In this document: positions 44,188-53,982 of the stretch, in pieces
Position numbering within the stretch: the stretch's first letter is position 1
Layout of the letters: each line of letters begins with the position of its first letter
Assembly: GCA_913060695.1 (NCBI GenBank)
Contig: CAJXUA010000007.1
Coordinates: 1 to 64,000, forward strand
Length of the DNA: 64,000 nt
Reading direction: 5' to 3'
DNA from: an uncultured Gammaproteobacteria bacterium
Lineage (GTDB): Bacteria > Pseudomonadota > Gammaproteobacteria > Pseudomonadales > Pseudohongiellaceae
Notes under the pieces: generated by a model
What the model was told of the DNA's origin: nothing
The model's database searches: none
Seen by the model: only the letters and a program-made list of their open reading frames with translations
Translations under genes and position numbers: made by a program

Positions 44188-46440
44188 CTAGGGCTGCCAC
44201 GCATAGCTAAATTTCGCGAACACCGTGCGCGAGTTAGTCTCTATCGAATTCAAGCTATCGTTCTGATATCCGGCGTCCGAGTAGCCCACAAAGAACAGGG
44301 TTTGCGCACTAAGCTTATAGCTATATAACAGCTGTGTGGTCAGGTCCTTGTAGCGCGATTGCACCGGCCGAATATACAAAGACTGATCGCGTTCCGTATC
44401 GCCATATTGCAGTATCAAACGCAGAAAGCTGCGCGTACTGAACTGATAGGTGCTGCGCAACTCGGTGAGATTCGCGGTGAACAAGCGCCCACCATCGACG
44501 TCGAAGGTCTGATAGGTGTGCTCTAGATCCAGCTGTAGATGCCGGCCAAATTGATAGTTGATATTGGGCGTATAACGCTTTGACTGCCCAAGCCGTGTGT
44601 TGGCAAAGTCCACAATATCTTCTACACGTACCGTCATCCTTGCATAGAGGTCTCTTACTGGACGAATCGAAAGTGACAGCTGATTGAATTGCTCGTCAAA
44701 GTAAACGCCGTTGTAATAGGTCTTGCTGCCACCGACCAATCCGTCGAGTCGCGACTGGTAAGGCCCTCGCATCTCTAGAAACATCTCGAACTCTTCTTCT
44801 AACTCCAAACCGTCCTGATCATGCGTATTGTCCCAGTCCAAGGCCACGCGGATATTGTCGAAGAAGCTGCCCGTGGCGTAGCGCCATGTATGCCCCACGC
44901 GCAGCGTGTTGCGGTCGTAGTCGACGCGATTGATAAAGCCCATGTCCGCGCGAAAGTCCTTGCCATAATCGACGCGTTCCGCCCACACATCCCAGCGCCC
45001 ATCGTTACGACGATACTCCAGCAACATGGTGTTATCGCTGAGGCTGTCGTCCTGTCCATAACGGGTCTGTATGGCGAGTGGGTACTCAGACTGCGAGCGC
45101 AGGAACTGCGCATTGATAACGTCGCTGTCACTCAGGCGCAACTTGCCGTCCACACCCGTTACCGTATTCGAATAGTCGCCGCCCTCGCGATGGGTAATCA
45201 CTGCCCCAATGCTAGAGCGGTCTAACACGTCTTGACGATAACGCAGGACAGAGACATCACTCTCGGTATTAAACAGGTTGGCGACAGAGGAGCTCTCATT
45301 ATTGGGAATTAGGAAACTGGTAGAAGTATCGTTCGCCTGCATAAAACCGTAGGAGTGATTGCCGGTCTTGCCCGTGAGCTTTACACCATATTCCGGGTCA
45401 GCGATGTTGCGGGTATGCACGATATTCATATTCGTGTTGAAGTAGTCTGCGCCGTCTAGGAAGAAGGTGCGCTTCTCTGGAAAATAGAGTGAGAAGGTAT
45501 TGTTGATATCCAGCTGCGCGCTATCGGCCTCGACCTGCGAGAAGTCAGGGTTCAATGTGGCATTAAGGTAGTTGTCCTGATTAATGCCCCAGCGAATATC
45601 CACGCCGGCCTCGGTGTCTTGCTGCGTATCGCCCCAGGAGTCGAGCGCTGGATTCGGCCGCACACGCTGCCCGGTGGAGGTGACAGTTGGGATTACTTCG
45701 ATATTGCGGCCCGGCTCGACATTGGCGAAACCACTGGCTCTTTCGAACTGGCACACGAAGCAGGAGACATTCTCCGAGATATTGGAATTCGAGAATCTAT
45801 AGCGGCGATCACGTGGATAATCGCGAATGAAGCTGATGCCCCACACCTTCTCTTGATCGCCACTTGGAAAGCGCAGCTGCTTAAACGGGATCGCGATCTC
45901 TACCATATAACCGGTGTCGGTAATCTGCCCCTCGCTTTCCCACAGAGCGTTCCAGGAGGAGTCTTCATTGCCTGTTAAGTCATCGTTGATCGCGTCATAT
46001 TGCACACCTAGAGGACTAACGAGGAATATGAAGGCACGCGCCTTATCGTCGAAAGTATCGAGTGCGATGCCAGAGAAATCCGTGCCACCGATGCCATCGC
46101 GGTCGCGGTAGAACGCGCGAATAGCCTCTGGATTGGGGTCTTGCGCGATGAAGGCGACATAGAGTGCCTCGCCGTCCTCCATGATGAAGGCCTCGGTCTG
46201 CACACGTGCCGGGGTGCCCTCGGTAGGGGAAAATTCTGTATCGAGCATCACGCGAGTAGCCTGCGCCCACTCGGCGGAATTCACCTCGCCATCGATATCG
46301 GGAGCACTATCAACATGAGGAATACTAAACGCGGGAGGCTCCTGCGCGAGCGCAGCATTCTGAACAAACAATAGTCCACAACAAATCAGCCCAATCTGGA
46401 GACCACGGCGGAAATGCATTGGAGTTAATAGAATCGACAT
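44188..46440 (-). CDS. DUF5916 outer-membrane protein with CBM9-like N-terminal domain
   Basis: A 750-residue protein: signal peptide ending ALAQ, then a CBM9-like domain (SAPDIDGEVNSAEWAQATRV, TGYMVEIAIPFKQLRFP), then a DUF5916 barrel (VRPNPALDSWGDTQQDTEAGVDIRWG, SQVEADSAQLDINNTFSLYFPEKRTFFLDG) ending in a C-terminal aromatic region. DUF5916 proteins are predicted outer-membrane proteins of unknown substrate. The start is the ATG preceded by GAGAGGTAGC; the track's TTG is four codons earlier. Confidence 0.88.
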   Translation of the reverse strand: MSILLTPMHFRRGLQIGLICCGLLFVQNAALAQEPPAFSIPHVDSAPDIDGEVNSAEWAQATRVMLDTEFSPTEGTPARVQTEAFIMEDGEALYVAFIAQDPNPEAIRAFYRDRDGIGGTDFSGIALDTFDDKARAFIFLVSPLGVQYDAINDDLTGNEDSSWNALWESEGQITDTGYMVEIAIPFKQLRFPSGDQEKVWGISFIRDYPRDRRYRFSNSNISENVSCFVCQFERASGFANVEPGRNIEVIPTVTSTGQRVRPNPALDSWGDTQQDTEAGVDIRWGINQDNYLNATLNPDFSQVEADSAQLDINNTFSLYFPEKRTFFLDGADYFNTNMNIVHTRNIADPEYGVKLTGKTGNHSYGFMQANDTSTSFLIPNNESSSVANLFNTESDVSVLRYRQDVLDRSSIGAVITHREGGDYSNTVTGVDGKLRLSDSDVINAQFLRSQSEYPLAIQTRYGQDDSLSDNTMLLEYRRNDGRWDVWAERVDYGKDFRADMGFINRVDYDRNTLRVGHTWRYATGSFFDNIRVALDWDNTHDQDGLELEEEFEMFLEMRGPYQSRLDGLVGGSKTYYNGVYFDEQFNQLSLSIRPVRDLYARMTVRVEDIVDFANTRLGQSKRYTPNINYQFGRHLQLDLEHTYQTFDVDGGRLFTANLTELRSTYQFSTRSFLRLILQYGDTERDQSLYIRPVQSRYKDLTTQLLYSYKLSAQTLFFVGYSDAGYQNDSLNSIETNSRTVFAKFSYAWQP

Positions 46441-46744
46441 GCTACCTCTCAAGTTTCTTCACGACTTTTTGGATTTCCCAGCGAACATTGAATAGACGAT
46501 ATTAATGTAAGCAGGGTTTAGGCCAATTTATTTTTCTTTTTAAAACAGCACCCTAGAATTTAGAGGCTGGCGGATTTTGCCAATAAGAAGGCATTTTTGC
46601 CACCTAAAATTACTCACAGCCTGTGTCACATCGCGAATGCAGCACGGAAAGTGGGCTATCCAATACCGATATTTAGTTCGCCGCTGCATCTAATAAGGGG
46701 TCGACATGCATCTCCTTATAAACAGCCCATCGGAGACCGAGCAA
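46441..46744. other. Divergent intergenic region
   Basis: About 300 bp between the divergent DUF5916 and DUF6249 genes, AT-rich around 46500-46560, presumably holding both promoters. AAGGGG at 46696 precedes an alternative ATG (46706) for the DUF6249 gene. No other feature is recognised. Confidence 0.4.
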
Positions 46745-47104
46745 ATGGAAACCCTAATACCAATATCACTATTTCTTATGATCGCAGTAATCATCGTTAC
46801 CCCCGTGTACCTCTCCTATCTTTCCCGAGTGAAAGAGCTGGAGACCTTGAGCAAGCTTGCCGAGAGTAGTGTTGAGAACCGTGAAGAATTACTCAAACTC
46901 ATTCAGCGCCCTTCGCTGCCAAGGAACGATCTTCGCAAGGGCTTAGTTCTGCTGGCTATCGCAATCCCCATTATCATAGGCGGTTTGGTGGATGGCTCTG
47001 TCATGGTATCAATTGTCCTAGGCGGTATACCCTTATTAATTGGACTGGCCTATGTGTATATGGCTAAATCGGCTGAACCAACGCAAAGAGAAATGCCAAA
47101 CTGA
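46745..47104 (+). CDS. DUF6249-like membrane protein
   Basis: A 119-residue protein with an N-terminal helix (LIPISLFLMIAVIIVTPVYLSYL), a cytoplasmic segment VKELETLSKLAESS, and two C-terminal helices. METLIP with GGAG upstream is the likely start; the ATG at 46706 would add 13 residues. Genes of this type commonly precede an ECF sigma factor and a small membrane protein, as here, suggesting a membrane stress-sensing unit. Confidence 0.65.
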   Translation: METLIPISLFLMIAVIIVTPVYLSYLSRVKELETLSKLAESSVENREELLKLIQRPSLPRNDLRKGLVLLAIAIPIIIGGLVDGSVMVSIVLGGIPLLIGLAYVYMAKSAEPTQREMPN

Positions 47105-47163
47105 GCTGCGAGCAAGACGATCTAATCAGCAGGGCGCGCGAGCAACGCGAAGCGGCCCTGTTA

Positions 47164-47685
47164 TTGCGTGCGACTAAAGGTGGCGACACGCAAGCCTTCA
47201 GTGAGCTGGTAGCCATGCACCAGAGCGCAGTGCGGGCCTTCCTAATGCGCCTTTGTCGAAATGGCGCACTCGCCGATGACTTAGCGCAGGAGACTTTCCT
47301 GAGCGCCTTTCGCAAGCTCGCCACTTATCGGCAGTCAGGTGGTTTCTCTAGCTGGCTGTTCGGCATCGCCTACCGCTGCTTTTTGCAGCATCGGCGCAGT
47401 GAAAAGCGTGCGATGGAAGTGCACAATCAACACCACCTACTCGTCGACGCGGACGAGCAGTTTTACGAAACTTTGGCACCGGTGCAGCGAGACTTGGAGC
47501 GAGCACTCATGCAGTTAGAGGCAAAGCAAGCTGCGGCGATCTCACTTAATATGAGCATTGGTTTTTCCCACGCCGAGGTCGCGGACATCATGGACATGCC
47601 ACTAGGCACCGTGAAGAGTCACATCAATCGTGGCCTGGCAAAACTGCGCGAGCTATTACAACACCCATATGAGAGCGAGATATGA
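47164..47685 (+). CDS. ECF-type RNA polymerase sigma factor
   Basis: A 173-residue sigma-70 family protein with region 2 (DTQAFSELVAMHQSAVRAFLMRLC, DDLAQETFLSAFRKLATYR, FSSWLFGIAYRCFLQHRR) and region 4 (SLNMSIGFSHAEVADIMDMPLGTVKSHINRGLAKLRELL). The only listed start is TTG 47164 without a ribosome site. The frame is open back to a CTG at 47101 that overlaps the upstream stop (cTGA) and would give a more usual N terminus (DDLISRAREQ). It overlaps the next gene by 4 bp. Confidence 0.88.
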   Translation: MRATKGGDTQAFSELVAMHQSAVRAFLMRLCRNGALADDLAQETFLSAFRKLATYRQSGGFSSWLFGIAYRCFLQHRRSEKRAMEVHNQHHLLVDADEQFYETLAPVQRDLERALMQLEAKQAAAISLNMSIGFSHAEVADIMDMPLGTVKSHINRGLAKLRELLQHPYESEI

Positions 47686-48056
47686 GCATGGACGAGCCCA
47701 AGGACCCATTAAATAGTCTGCTGGCAGAATTGCCAAAGGTCCGAGACGACGGCTTCACTAAGCGCGTCCTGTATCGAGTGCAGCTGCGGGAGTTGCGCCG
47801 CCGCACCTTCTATTTCACCGCATCTTGCTGCGGGATCGTCGCTTTAGCTTTAGGCTTGGCATATGGGCGTTTCGGTGCATCATGGGGCAGGCGGCTGCAA
47901 GACTCGAGTTCGATCTGGACAGATTCTGCAAACCTCGATCAACTAATACAGCCTCTGATGGCGCAACTGCAATTGAATAATTTCAACACCATAATAGGAT
48001 TGAGTGCAGGAGCAATCGTCTTAGTGCTAGGGATTAACTCACTGCTTCGCGATTAG
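47682..48056 (+). CDS. Small membrane protein, probable anti-sigma partner
   Basis: A 124-residue protein: a polar N-terminal 45 residues (MDEPKDPLNSLLAELPKVRDDGF...VQLRELRRR), one transmembrane helix, a periplasmic segment (about 70-100), and a second helix near the C terminus. The ATGA overlap with the sigma gene and this topology fit an anti-sigma factor, but no zinc motif or known anti-sigma domain is visible. Confidence 0.6.
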   Translation: MSMDEPKDPLNSLLAELPKVRDDGFTKRVLYRVQLRELRRRTFYFTASCCGIVALALGLAYGRFGASWGRRLQDSSSIWTDSANLDQLIQPLMAQLQLNNFNTIIGLSAGAIVLVLGINSLLRD

Positions 48057-48069
48057 AGATTTGCAGTGT

Positions 48070-49278
48070 TCACTGCTGTCGAAACACTGGGCTGCGCACC
48101 CACAAAACGAAGACCACTATCTGCACCAATCCGCACACTATGAAGACCGCACGCGCGCCAGAGAAATCGGCGAGCCAGCCCGATGCGATAAGCGCGAAGG
48201 GAACGCCGATCTTGAAGATAGAGCCAGTCATACCCCCTATTCTCCCCATCAGTGGTGCCGACGTCGTCTCATGCCGGAAAGACCAGATACAAATATTTTG
48301 CATGGTTGTAGCAAAACCGTAGAAAAACAGCGCTAAGCCGACTGCTATGGAGTTGCCGTACAGGCCTGTGAGGGAATAGGTGAGGGCCAAGCCAATCAGA
48401 CTAAGGGCAAGACAGGCACCAAGGCCGATTCTGCGCCGCAGAGTCTCCGTCACTAAACTCCCAAGCAGTCCGCCAATGCCAGCGCAGGACAGCACTATGC
48501 CCACCCTTGCGGCGCTCCAGTGCAGCTCATCCTTCACGAAGAAGATCACCATCAACTCGAAACTAAGGGCCGTGGCATTGAAGAAAGACACAAACCAGGA
48601 CAGCTCCCATAGTGAACGGTTCTCGCGCAGGGTATGCCACCCGGCCTTGAACTCGCCCCAGAAGTGCCGGGCCTGTAAAGCCTGAGAGGGTTCCTTCAAG
48701 TCGATTCGCGCGAGCACGATGAGCGCGAAAAGATAGACACATGCAGTAATCAGTAGGCCGTAGTAGAGGCTCGAGAGAAACAGAATGGCGCCAGAGATCG
48801 CCGGGCCCATGACCTGCATAAATGTTTGAGTGAACGTGAATTTGGCGTTGGCCGAGGTCATCATATGGGTAGGCAGCGCGAGTTTTATACTGCTGATGCG
48901 GGCATTGATATACGAATAGCTAAACACCATCAACAGAAAGCCGGCACCATAAAAGACTACTTCGTTCGGCTCTTGGGTCTGCGAATAAATAAACAAACTG
49001 AACAGTAGGATCATCTGCAGGCCCACCGACATGAGCATCCAGCGTTTCTTGTCCGCGCGATCCACAAACACGCCAATAAACAATCCGAACAGGAGTATAG
49101 GCAGGAACTGCAGTGCGCGCATGGTGCCCATGGCGGTTGAGGATTGAGTGAGCTCGTAGATGATCAATGGCAGCGCGAGTTCGTACACGCGGCTGCCGAA
49201 ACTTAGCAGAAACCCGGTAAAGATCAGCACCACGAAGTTACGGTGTTGCCAGATACTTTCTCTGGGGTGTACTTGCAT
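48070..49278 (-). CDS. MFS transporter (MFS_3/EntS-like)
   Basis: A 402-residue 12-helix inner-membrane protein. FVVLIFTGFLLSFGSRVYELALPLIIYELTQS and the loop GLFIGVFVDRADKKRWML (MFS motif A variant) are visible, and VGIVLSCAGIGGLLGSLVTETLRRR begins the second half. The branch includes siderophore and drug exporters. It stands alone and converges with the sigma-factor operon; the substrate is unknown. Confidence 0.85.
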   Translation of the reverse strand: MQVHPRESIWQHRNFVVLIFTGFLLSFGSRVYELALPLIIYELTQSSTAMGTMRALQFLPILLFGLFIGVFVDRADKKRWMLMSVGLQMILLFSLFIYSQTQEPNEVVFYGAGFLLMVFSYSYINARISSIKLALPTHMMTSANAKFTFTQTFMQVMGPAISGAILFLSSLYYGLLITACVYLFALIVLARIDLKEPSQALQARHFWGEFKAGWHTLRENRSLWELSWFVSFFNATALSFELMVIFFVKDELHWSAARVGIVLSCAGIGGLLGSLVTETLRRRIGLGACLALSLIGLALTYSLTGLYGNSIAVGLALFFYGFATTMQNICIWSFRHETTSAPLMGRIGGMTGSIFKIGVPFALIASGWLADFSGARAVFIVCGLVQIVVFVLWVRSPVFRQQ

Positions 49279-49372
49279 TAGCTTGGGGACCTCTGATGCC
49301 TTGAAGCGCAGGCTTAGATAATGTCGGCGCTAAAACTACTCTTGCGCGTTCACAAAGGCAACCGCAAAGCCC

Positions 49373-49969
49373 TCAGACCATCATAGGATACATGGATAGA
49401 AGCAATAAGAGCGCCATGGCCCGGTTAAAACGCACGAGCCTTTGCCCTACATGCAACCAACTCTTCAAGGCGACGCCACCGATATTCCACGCGGAAATTA
49501 GCGGTATACCCATAAAGAAAAAGATCACGGCGATAGTTAACACACTAATGAAGAAATGTTCGCGGTCGCCAAATGTCGAGACCACAGTGACTAGCATCAG
49601 CCAAGCCTTCGGGTTCACCCACTGAAACAGCGCTGCCTGCAGGAAGGTGAGCGGCTTAATCTCTTTATCAACTTCCAGCTTCGACTTGCGTGGACGAGCA
49701 AGTTGATAGGCCATATAGAGTAGGAACAAACCGCCGCAGGCCTTAAGTATTAGCGCGGCCTGTGGATACGCCTCCAACAGCTGCCCAAGACCGAGCGCGA
49801 TAGCCCACAGCAGTATCTGACAGCCTACAGTGATGCCGAGGATATGCGGTATCGAGCGTCGAAAACCGAAGTTCGCGCCGGCACTCATCAGCATCAAATT
49901 ATTGGGCCCAGGCGTGCCGACCATCACCATAGTGAAGGCAACTAAGGGCAAATACTGATCGGGGTTCAT
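49373..49969 (-). CDS. LysE-family amino acid exporter
   Basis: A 198-residue, six-helix protein with the RhtB/LysE signature MVMVGTPGPNNLMLMSAGANFGFRRSIPHILGI and QWVNPKAWLMLVT. These proteins export amino acids or related compounds. AAGGAG before MNPDQY sets the start, 138 bp inside the ORF-track start. It is divergent from a MocR-type regulator, a common regulator/exporter pair. Confidence 0.9.
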   Translation of the reverse strand: MNPDQYLPLVAFTMVMVGTPGPNNLMLMSAGANFGFRRSIPHILGITVGCQILLWAIALGLGQLLEAYPQAALILKACGGLFLLYMAYQLARPRKSKLEVDKEIKPLTFLQAALFQWVNPKAWLMLVTVVSTFGDREHFFISVLTIAVIFFFMGIPLISAWNIGGVALKSWLHVGQRLVRFNRAMALLLLLSMYPMMV

Positions 49970-50168
49970 GGGGCTCTCCTTGATGAGCGCGCAGTTTAGG
50001 CCGACAATGCCAATCGGTACAGGGTTAGTTTTTTGAAATTGGAACGGTACAGATGGCATTGATGCGAATCTGTGCTGCTTGCAAAGCGACAGTCTGTGTC
50101 GCGGCAATACAGCCAGTGAACGCTATGCTTGTCTCATCATCGACACGCCCTCAGGCAGAGGCACTGAT

Positions 50169-51563
50169 ATGTTATACCAAGATTTGGCAGACCGACTGCA
50201 GGGCTTAATCCGCCAGCAGGTCTATCCCGTTGGCACCTCCTTGCCCGGCGTGCGCAGGCTGAGCGAGCAACATAGCGTCAGTGTATCTACCGCGGTCAAC
50301 GCCTGCCAAGAGTTGGAAAGGCGCGGTTTGCTCGAGGCGAAACCGCGCTCCGGTTTCTTCGTCTTGCAAGCACCCGTGCGCAGAGAGCCTCCGCGCCTGA
50401 GCCTCGTCAGCAAGACCCCGCGCCCCGTCACTGGGCAGGAGCGAGTGTTGCATCTAGCCCAAGCGGTGCGCGACACCAGCATCGTCAACCTTGGGGCAGC
50501 GGTGCCCAATCCCGACCTAATGCCAGTGGCGGCCCTAGAGCGATCTTTCCGCACGGTGCTGCGCGAACAGCGTCGACGCTGTGTCGGCTATGAGTTCCCG
50601 CCCGGGGCACCGGAGCTACGCACGCAGATCGCGCGTCGCCTTGCCGCCGTACAGTGCCATGTCACACCAGATCAGATTCTCGTCACGAATAGCTGTCATG
50701 AATCCCTCAGCATCGCGTTGAAGCTCATCACCAAGCCCGGAGATACCGTTGTCTTGGACTCGCCGACCTACTACGGACTGCTGCAGGTCATCGAGTCCCT
50801 CGGGCTCAAGGCACTCGAGATTCCGACCGACCCGGTTACCGGCATTTCCATCGAGGCCCTTAGCCTAGCGTTAGAGCGTTGGGACATTGCCGCCTGCGTG
50901 TTGATACCCAACTTCTCTAATCCGCTAGGCGTATTGCTATCGGATGAGCGTAAACAAGCGCTGCTAAAGCTGATGTCGAAACACAGGGTGCCACTAGTGG
51001 AGGATGACATCTATGGCGACCTACCCTTCTCTGGCAAACGCCCGCGGCCCATCAAGAGCTGGGACACCGAGGGCATCGTCTATTACTGCTCGTCCTCCTC
51101 GAAGACTCTCTCGGCAGGCCTAAGGGTTGGCTGGCTGGTGCCGGGCAAAGACAATAAGCGCGCCGAAGCCTTGCAGTATATGAACACCGTGGCGGTCTCT
51201 ACCCCCTCCCAACTGGCCATGGCTCACTACTTAGAACATGGTCACTATGACCGTTTCCTGCGCAGCGTATGCAGCGAACACGCACGGTCTGTGGCGCGGA
51301 TGACGGACAGGGTAACGCAGTTGTTTCCGGCCCAAACTCGAGTGAGCCGCCCCGCAGGTGGTTTCGTCCTCTGGGTGGAGCTACCGGGAGACGTGGACAC
51401 ATTGGAGCTAATGGAGAAAAGCTTCGCCGCGGGGGTGAGCTTTGCCCCCGGCGCTCTGTTCTCCGCCTCTGGCAAGTTCGGCAATTGCCTGCGTTTGAAC
51501 TGCGCCGTGCGCTGGGATGCTCGGGTGGAGCGCGCGCTGCTTGCACTCGCACGCTTGATATAA
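50169..51563 (+). CDS. MocR-type GntR/aminotransferase-like regulator
   Basis: A 464-residue fusion. The N-terminal GntR winged helix (LPGVRRLSEQHSVSVSTAVNACQELERRGLLEAKPRSGFFV) is followed by a fold-type I aminotransferase domain with VLIPNFSNPLGVLLSDERKQ, VEDDIYGDLPF and the PLP lysine in SSSSKTLSAGLRVGW. MocR regulators sense amino compounds through PLP. The divergent LysE gene is the likely target. The start is the ATG after GCAGAGG; the longer ORF-track start overlaps the LysE promoter. Confidence 0.9.
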   Translation: MLYQDLADRLQGLIRQQVYPVGTSLPGVRRLSEQHSVSVSTAVNACQELERRGLLEAKPRSGFFVLQAPVRREPPRLSLVSKTPRPVTGQERVLHLAQAVRDTSIVNLGAAVPNPDLMPVAALERSFRTVLREQRRRCVGYEFPPGAPELRTQIARRLAAVQCHVTPDQILVTNSCHESLSIALKLITKPGDTVVLDSPTYYGLLQVIESLGLKALEIPTDPVTGISIEALSLALERWDIAACVLIPNFSNPLGVLLSDERKQALLKLMSKHRVPLVEDDIYGDLPFSGKRPRPIKSWDTEGIVYYCSSSSKTLSAGLRVGWLVPGKDNKRAEALQYMNTVAVSTPSQLAMAHYLEHGHYDRFLRSVCSEHARSVARMTDRVTQLFPAQTRVSRPAGGFVLWVELPGDVDTLELMEKSFAAGVSFAPGALFSASGKFGNCLRLNCAVRWDARVERALLALARLI

Positions 51564-51646
51564 CTGAACACAACGTGGTGGCGCGCTCATTTGCACATTA
51601 TGTCCTAGCAGAGTAAAAAGCCCCTTTAGTGAATTGAGAGTAAACT

Positions 51647-51994
51647 ATGACGAAGTATCGAGGCACATGTCACTGCGGTGGCGTGCAGTTTGAGATCGAA
51701 GGCGAATTCGAGGAGATCACCGTCTGCGACTGCTCCATCTGTCAACGTAAAAACGCCAGAATGCTCAAAGTGCATGAATCGGGTTTCAAGCTACTCGCAG
51801 GTGAAGAACTGCTTACGGACTATCAGTTCAACACCCACACGGCGCATCACTACTTCTGCAAGGTCTGCGGCATCTATCCTTTCCACCGTAAGCGCACCGC
51901 GCCCGATAGCTACGGCATCAACGTGTTCTGCCTTGAGGGCTTCGACCAAAGTGGAATCCCCGTCCGCAACTCGAAGGGTTCCACCCTGTCATGA
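51647..51994 (+). CDS. GFA-family (glutathione-dependent formaldehyde-activating-like) enzyme
   Basis: A 115-residue zinc protein with the GFA cysteine pattern: CHCGGVQFEI, VCDCSICQRKN and HYFCKVCGIYPFHR. The family includes Gfa, which binds formaldehyde and glutathione, but many members have unknown activity. It overlaps the GST gene by 4 bp, supporting a glutathione-linked role. Confidence 0.88.
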   Translation: MTKYRGTCHCGGVQFEIEGEFEEITVCDCSICQRKNARMLKVHESGFKLLAGEELLTDYQFNTHTAHHYFCKVCGIYPFHRKRTAPDSYGINVFCLEGFDQSGIPVRNSKGSTLS

Positions 51995-52647
51995 GCGACA
52001 CAGCCCTGCCTATTCTGTATTCATTCCGGCGCTGTCCCTACGCCATGCGTGCACGTCTGGCCATCGCCTATGCGCACCAGCAAGTGGAGCTACGGGAGAT
52101 AATCCTTAAGAACAAGCCAGCGCAGATGCTCGCGATCAGCCCCAAGGGTACTGTGCCTGTTGTGCAATTGCCCGATGGTACCGTGCTCGAGGAGAGCCGC
52201 GACGTAATGCTCTGGGCCTTGCACCTCAATGACCCCGACGGGCTATTGGAAGGCGAACCATCCGAGGCGACTGCAGCGCTGCTCGACGAGAACGACGGCG
52301 AATTCAAGCACTGGCTGGACCGCTATAAGTACGCGGATCGTTATCCGGAACGCAGTGCGCAGGACTATCGATCACAGGGCTGCGAGTTTTTAAAGAAACT
52401 CGAGAAACGCTTAGAGCACAGTGCCTTTCTATGTGGTGAGCAGATTCGTATCGCCGACATCGCCATCTTGCCCTTCGTACGGCAGTTCGCGATGGTGGAT
52501 AAGAATTGGTTCGATGGTGCTCCCTACCCCGCTTTGCAAGCTTGGCTGAGCGAATTGATAGCGGGAGAGATGTTTACGAAGATGATGATCAAACACGCGC
52601 CGTGGCAGCAAGGGCAGGCGCGTGTACTTCTATTTGAAGAGTACTAA
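51991..52647 (+). CDS. Glutathione S-transferase (Grx2-like)
   Basis: A 218-residue thioredoxin-fold plus helical-domain protein: LYSFRRCPYAMRARLAIAYA, with a CPYA active site resembling the CPYC of Grx2 but with only one cysteine, then the cis-proline region SPKGTVPVVQLPDG, EESRDVMLWAL, and IADIAILPFVRQFAMVD in the C-terminal domain. It is translationally coupled to the GFA gene. The last 4 bp overlap the convergent M56 gene. Confidence 0.88.
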   Translation: MSDTALPILYSFRRCPYAMRARLAIAYAHQQVELREIILKNKPAQMLAISPKGTVPVVQLPDGTVLEESRDVMLWALHLNDPDGLLEGEPSEATAALLDENDGEFKHWLDRYKYADRYPERSAQDYRSQGCEFLKKLEKRLEHSAFLCGEQIRIADIAILPFVRQFAMVDKNWFDGAPYPALQAWLSELIAGEMFTKMMIKHAPWQQGQARVLLFEEY

Positions 52648-53972
52648 TCTGCACTCAACTGATACCTAAACACATACTGCACATTAGGGATCATGACAGG
52701 GAAACCATCTGGAGCATATTGTGTAAAGCGGAATTGTTTTGCGGCAGCTATGGCACTTCTATTGAAAACAACTGCTGGCTCCGCTTCTACTACCTCCACC
52801 GAGTCCGCGACCACTAAACCATCAATACCAACGGTAAATTTCACCTGTACCCAGCCTTCAATTCCTTCCGCCGCAGCGACAGTGGGGTACATCGGCACGA
52901 CATTTTCTATAGGGTAAAACTCCCCTCTATTCTCCACACCATCTCCCGACGGCTGAGCAGACACGATCTGCGTATTGGCCAGTGCTAGGATCAACATTGA
53001 TGACAGCAATGCGAGTGTGTATAGCACATTCCGACGCTCTTTCTTAAGCTCTTTCGTTTGCATTATTTTTCCCTCAAGTAAGTGAACGATTCTAGTTTCT
53101 AGCGTACTGCTCTCTAACATTGTTTGCGCAAACAATAGTGGTGGTGTCCCGTGTTGCTGGCAGCAGCGCGCGACCTCTAATAGGGTTGAAGCGTAATTCA
53201 TATTGTCATCTTCGAGTGCCGCGGCCTGCATATCGCAAGCGGACTCTGCGCTAGCATCGAGACGTTTTAGCAAGCGCCAGCACAGCGGGTTCAACCACAG
53301 CACACTGGCTAGGGCATAGCAGAATACTTTGCTCAACCAGTCGCCTCGTTGAACATGGCTGAGTTCGTGAGCGAGCACATGGCGTAAAGTGTGTTTGGGC
53401 CAATGCAGCGCCTCTGTCGGCAATAGCACCAATGGCCGCAGTGCGCCAAAGGAAACGGGCGACTGGATCAGCGCGCTTGTGTGTACAGACACCTTGCGCG
53501 CTATCTGCAGCTTGCGTTGCAGGCTTGCGACTTCGTCCAGAATCTTGTCATCCTCAACCGATGTGCTAAACGCACGCACACGATGCAGTTGCCATAGACC
53601 CATTAGTAGCCGCGACAGTAATAAGAACACCGGCACAAGATAGAGAACGAGCAACAGTACGCTCCAATCGAGGCCCGCCGCCTCAATTGCGCCAGGGCGT
53701 ACAATCAGCGTGACCAGTGCGGGAGCGCCCCCGGCACCACCCGTCGATGACAGCTGTGTTTGGGACATCACCAAGCCGAGGAGTACGCTGACGAAGCCGC
53801 CGAGAATCACGAGGTGCTGGCTTTGCGTGGATAGTTGGGCTCGAAGTAAGCGGTCGAACAAGAAGAAGACAGCGAGAACGAAAGCAGAGATCAGCAAGCC
53901 ATCGCCAAACACTCGAATCGCCCCATTGGCGTACCAGGCAGTAGCGAACACGTTCAATATAGAGTCCAGCAT
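52644..53972 (-). CDS. M56 (BlaR1-type) membrane metalloprotease with TonB C-terminal domain
   Basis: A 442-residue protein with N-terminal transmembrane helices, an M56 peptidase segment with zinc motif HELSH (VLAHELSHVQRGDW) and SAESACDMQAAAL, a late transmembrane helix, and a periplasmic TonB C-terminal-like domain (VQVKFTVGIDGLVVADSVEVVEAEPAVVFNRSAIAAAKQFRF). In place of the beta-lactam sensor of BlaR1 it carries a TonB-type domain, so the signal is probably different. It is cotranscribed with the BlaI gene 10 bp upstream. Confidence 0.9.
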   Translation of the reverse strand: MLDSILNVFATAWYANGAIRVFGDGLLISAFVLAVFFLFDRLLRAQLSTQSQHLVILGGFVSVLLGLVMSQTQLSSTGGAGGAPALVTLIVRPGAIEAAGLDWSVLLLVLYLVPVFLLLSRLLMGLWQLHRVRAFSTSVEDDKILDEVASLQRKLQIARKVSVHTSALIQSPVSFGALRPLVLLPTEALHWPKHTLRHVLAHELSHVQRGDWLSKVFCYALASVLWLNPLCWRLLKRLDASAESACDMQAAALEDDNMNYASTLLEVARCCQQHGTPPLLFAQTMLESSTLETRIVHLLEGKIMQTKELKKERRNVLYTLALLSSMLILALANTQIVSAQPSGDGVENRGEFYPIENVVPMYPTVAAAEGIEGWVQVKFTVGIDGLVVADSVEVVEAEPAVVFNRSAIAAAKQFRFTQYAPDGFPVMIPNVQYVFRYQLSAD

Positions 53973-53982
53973 GGCAAGCCCC

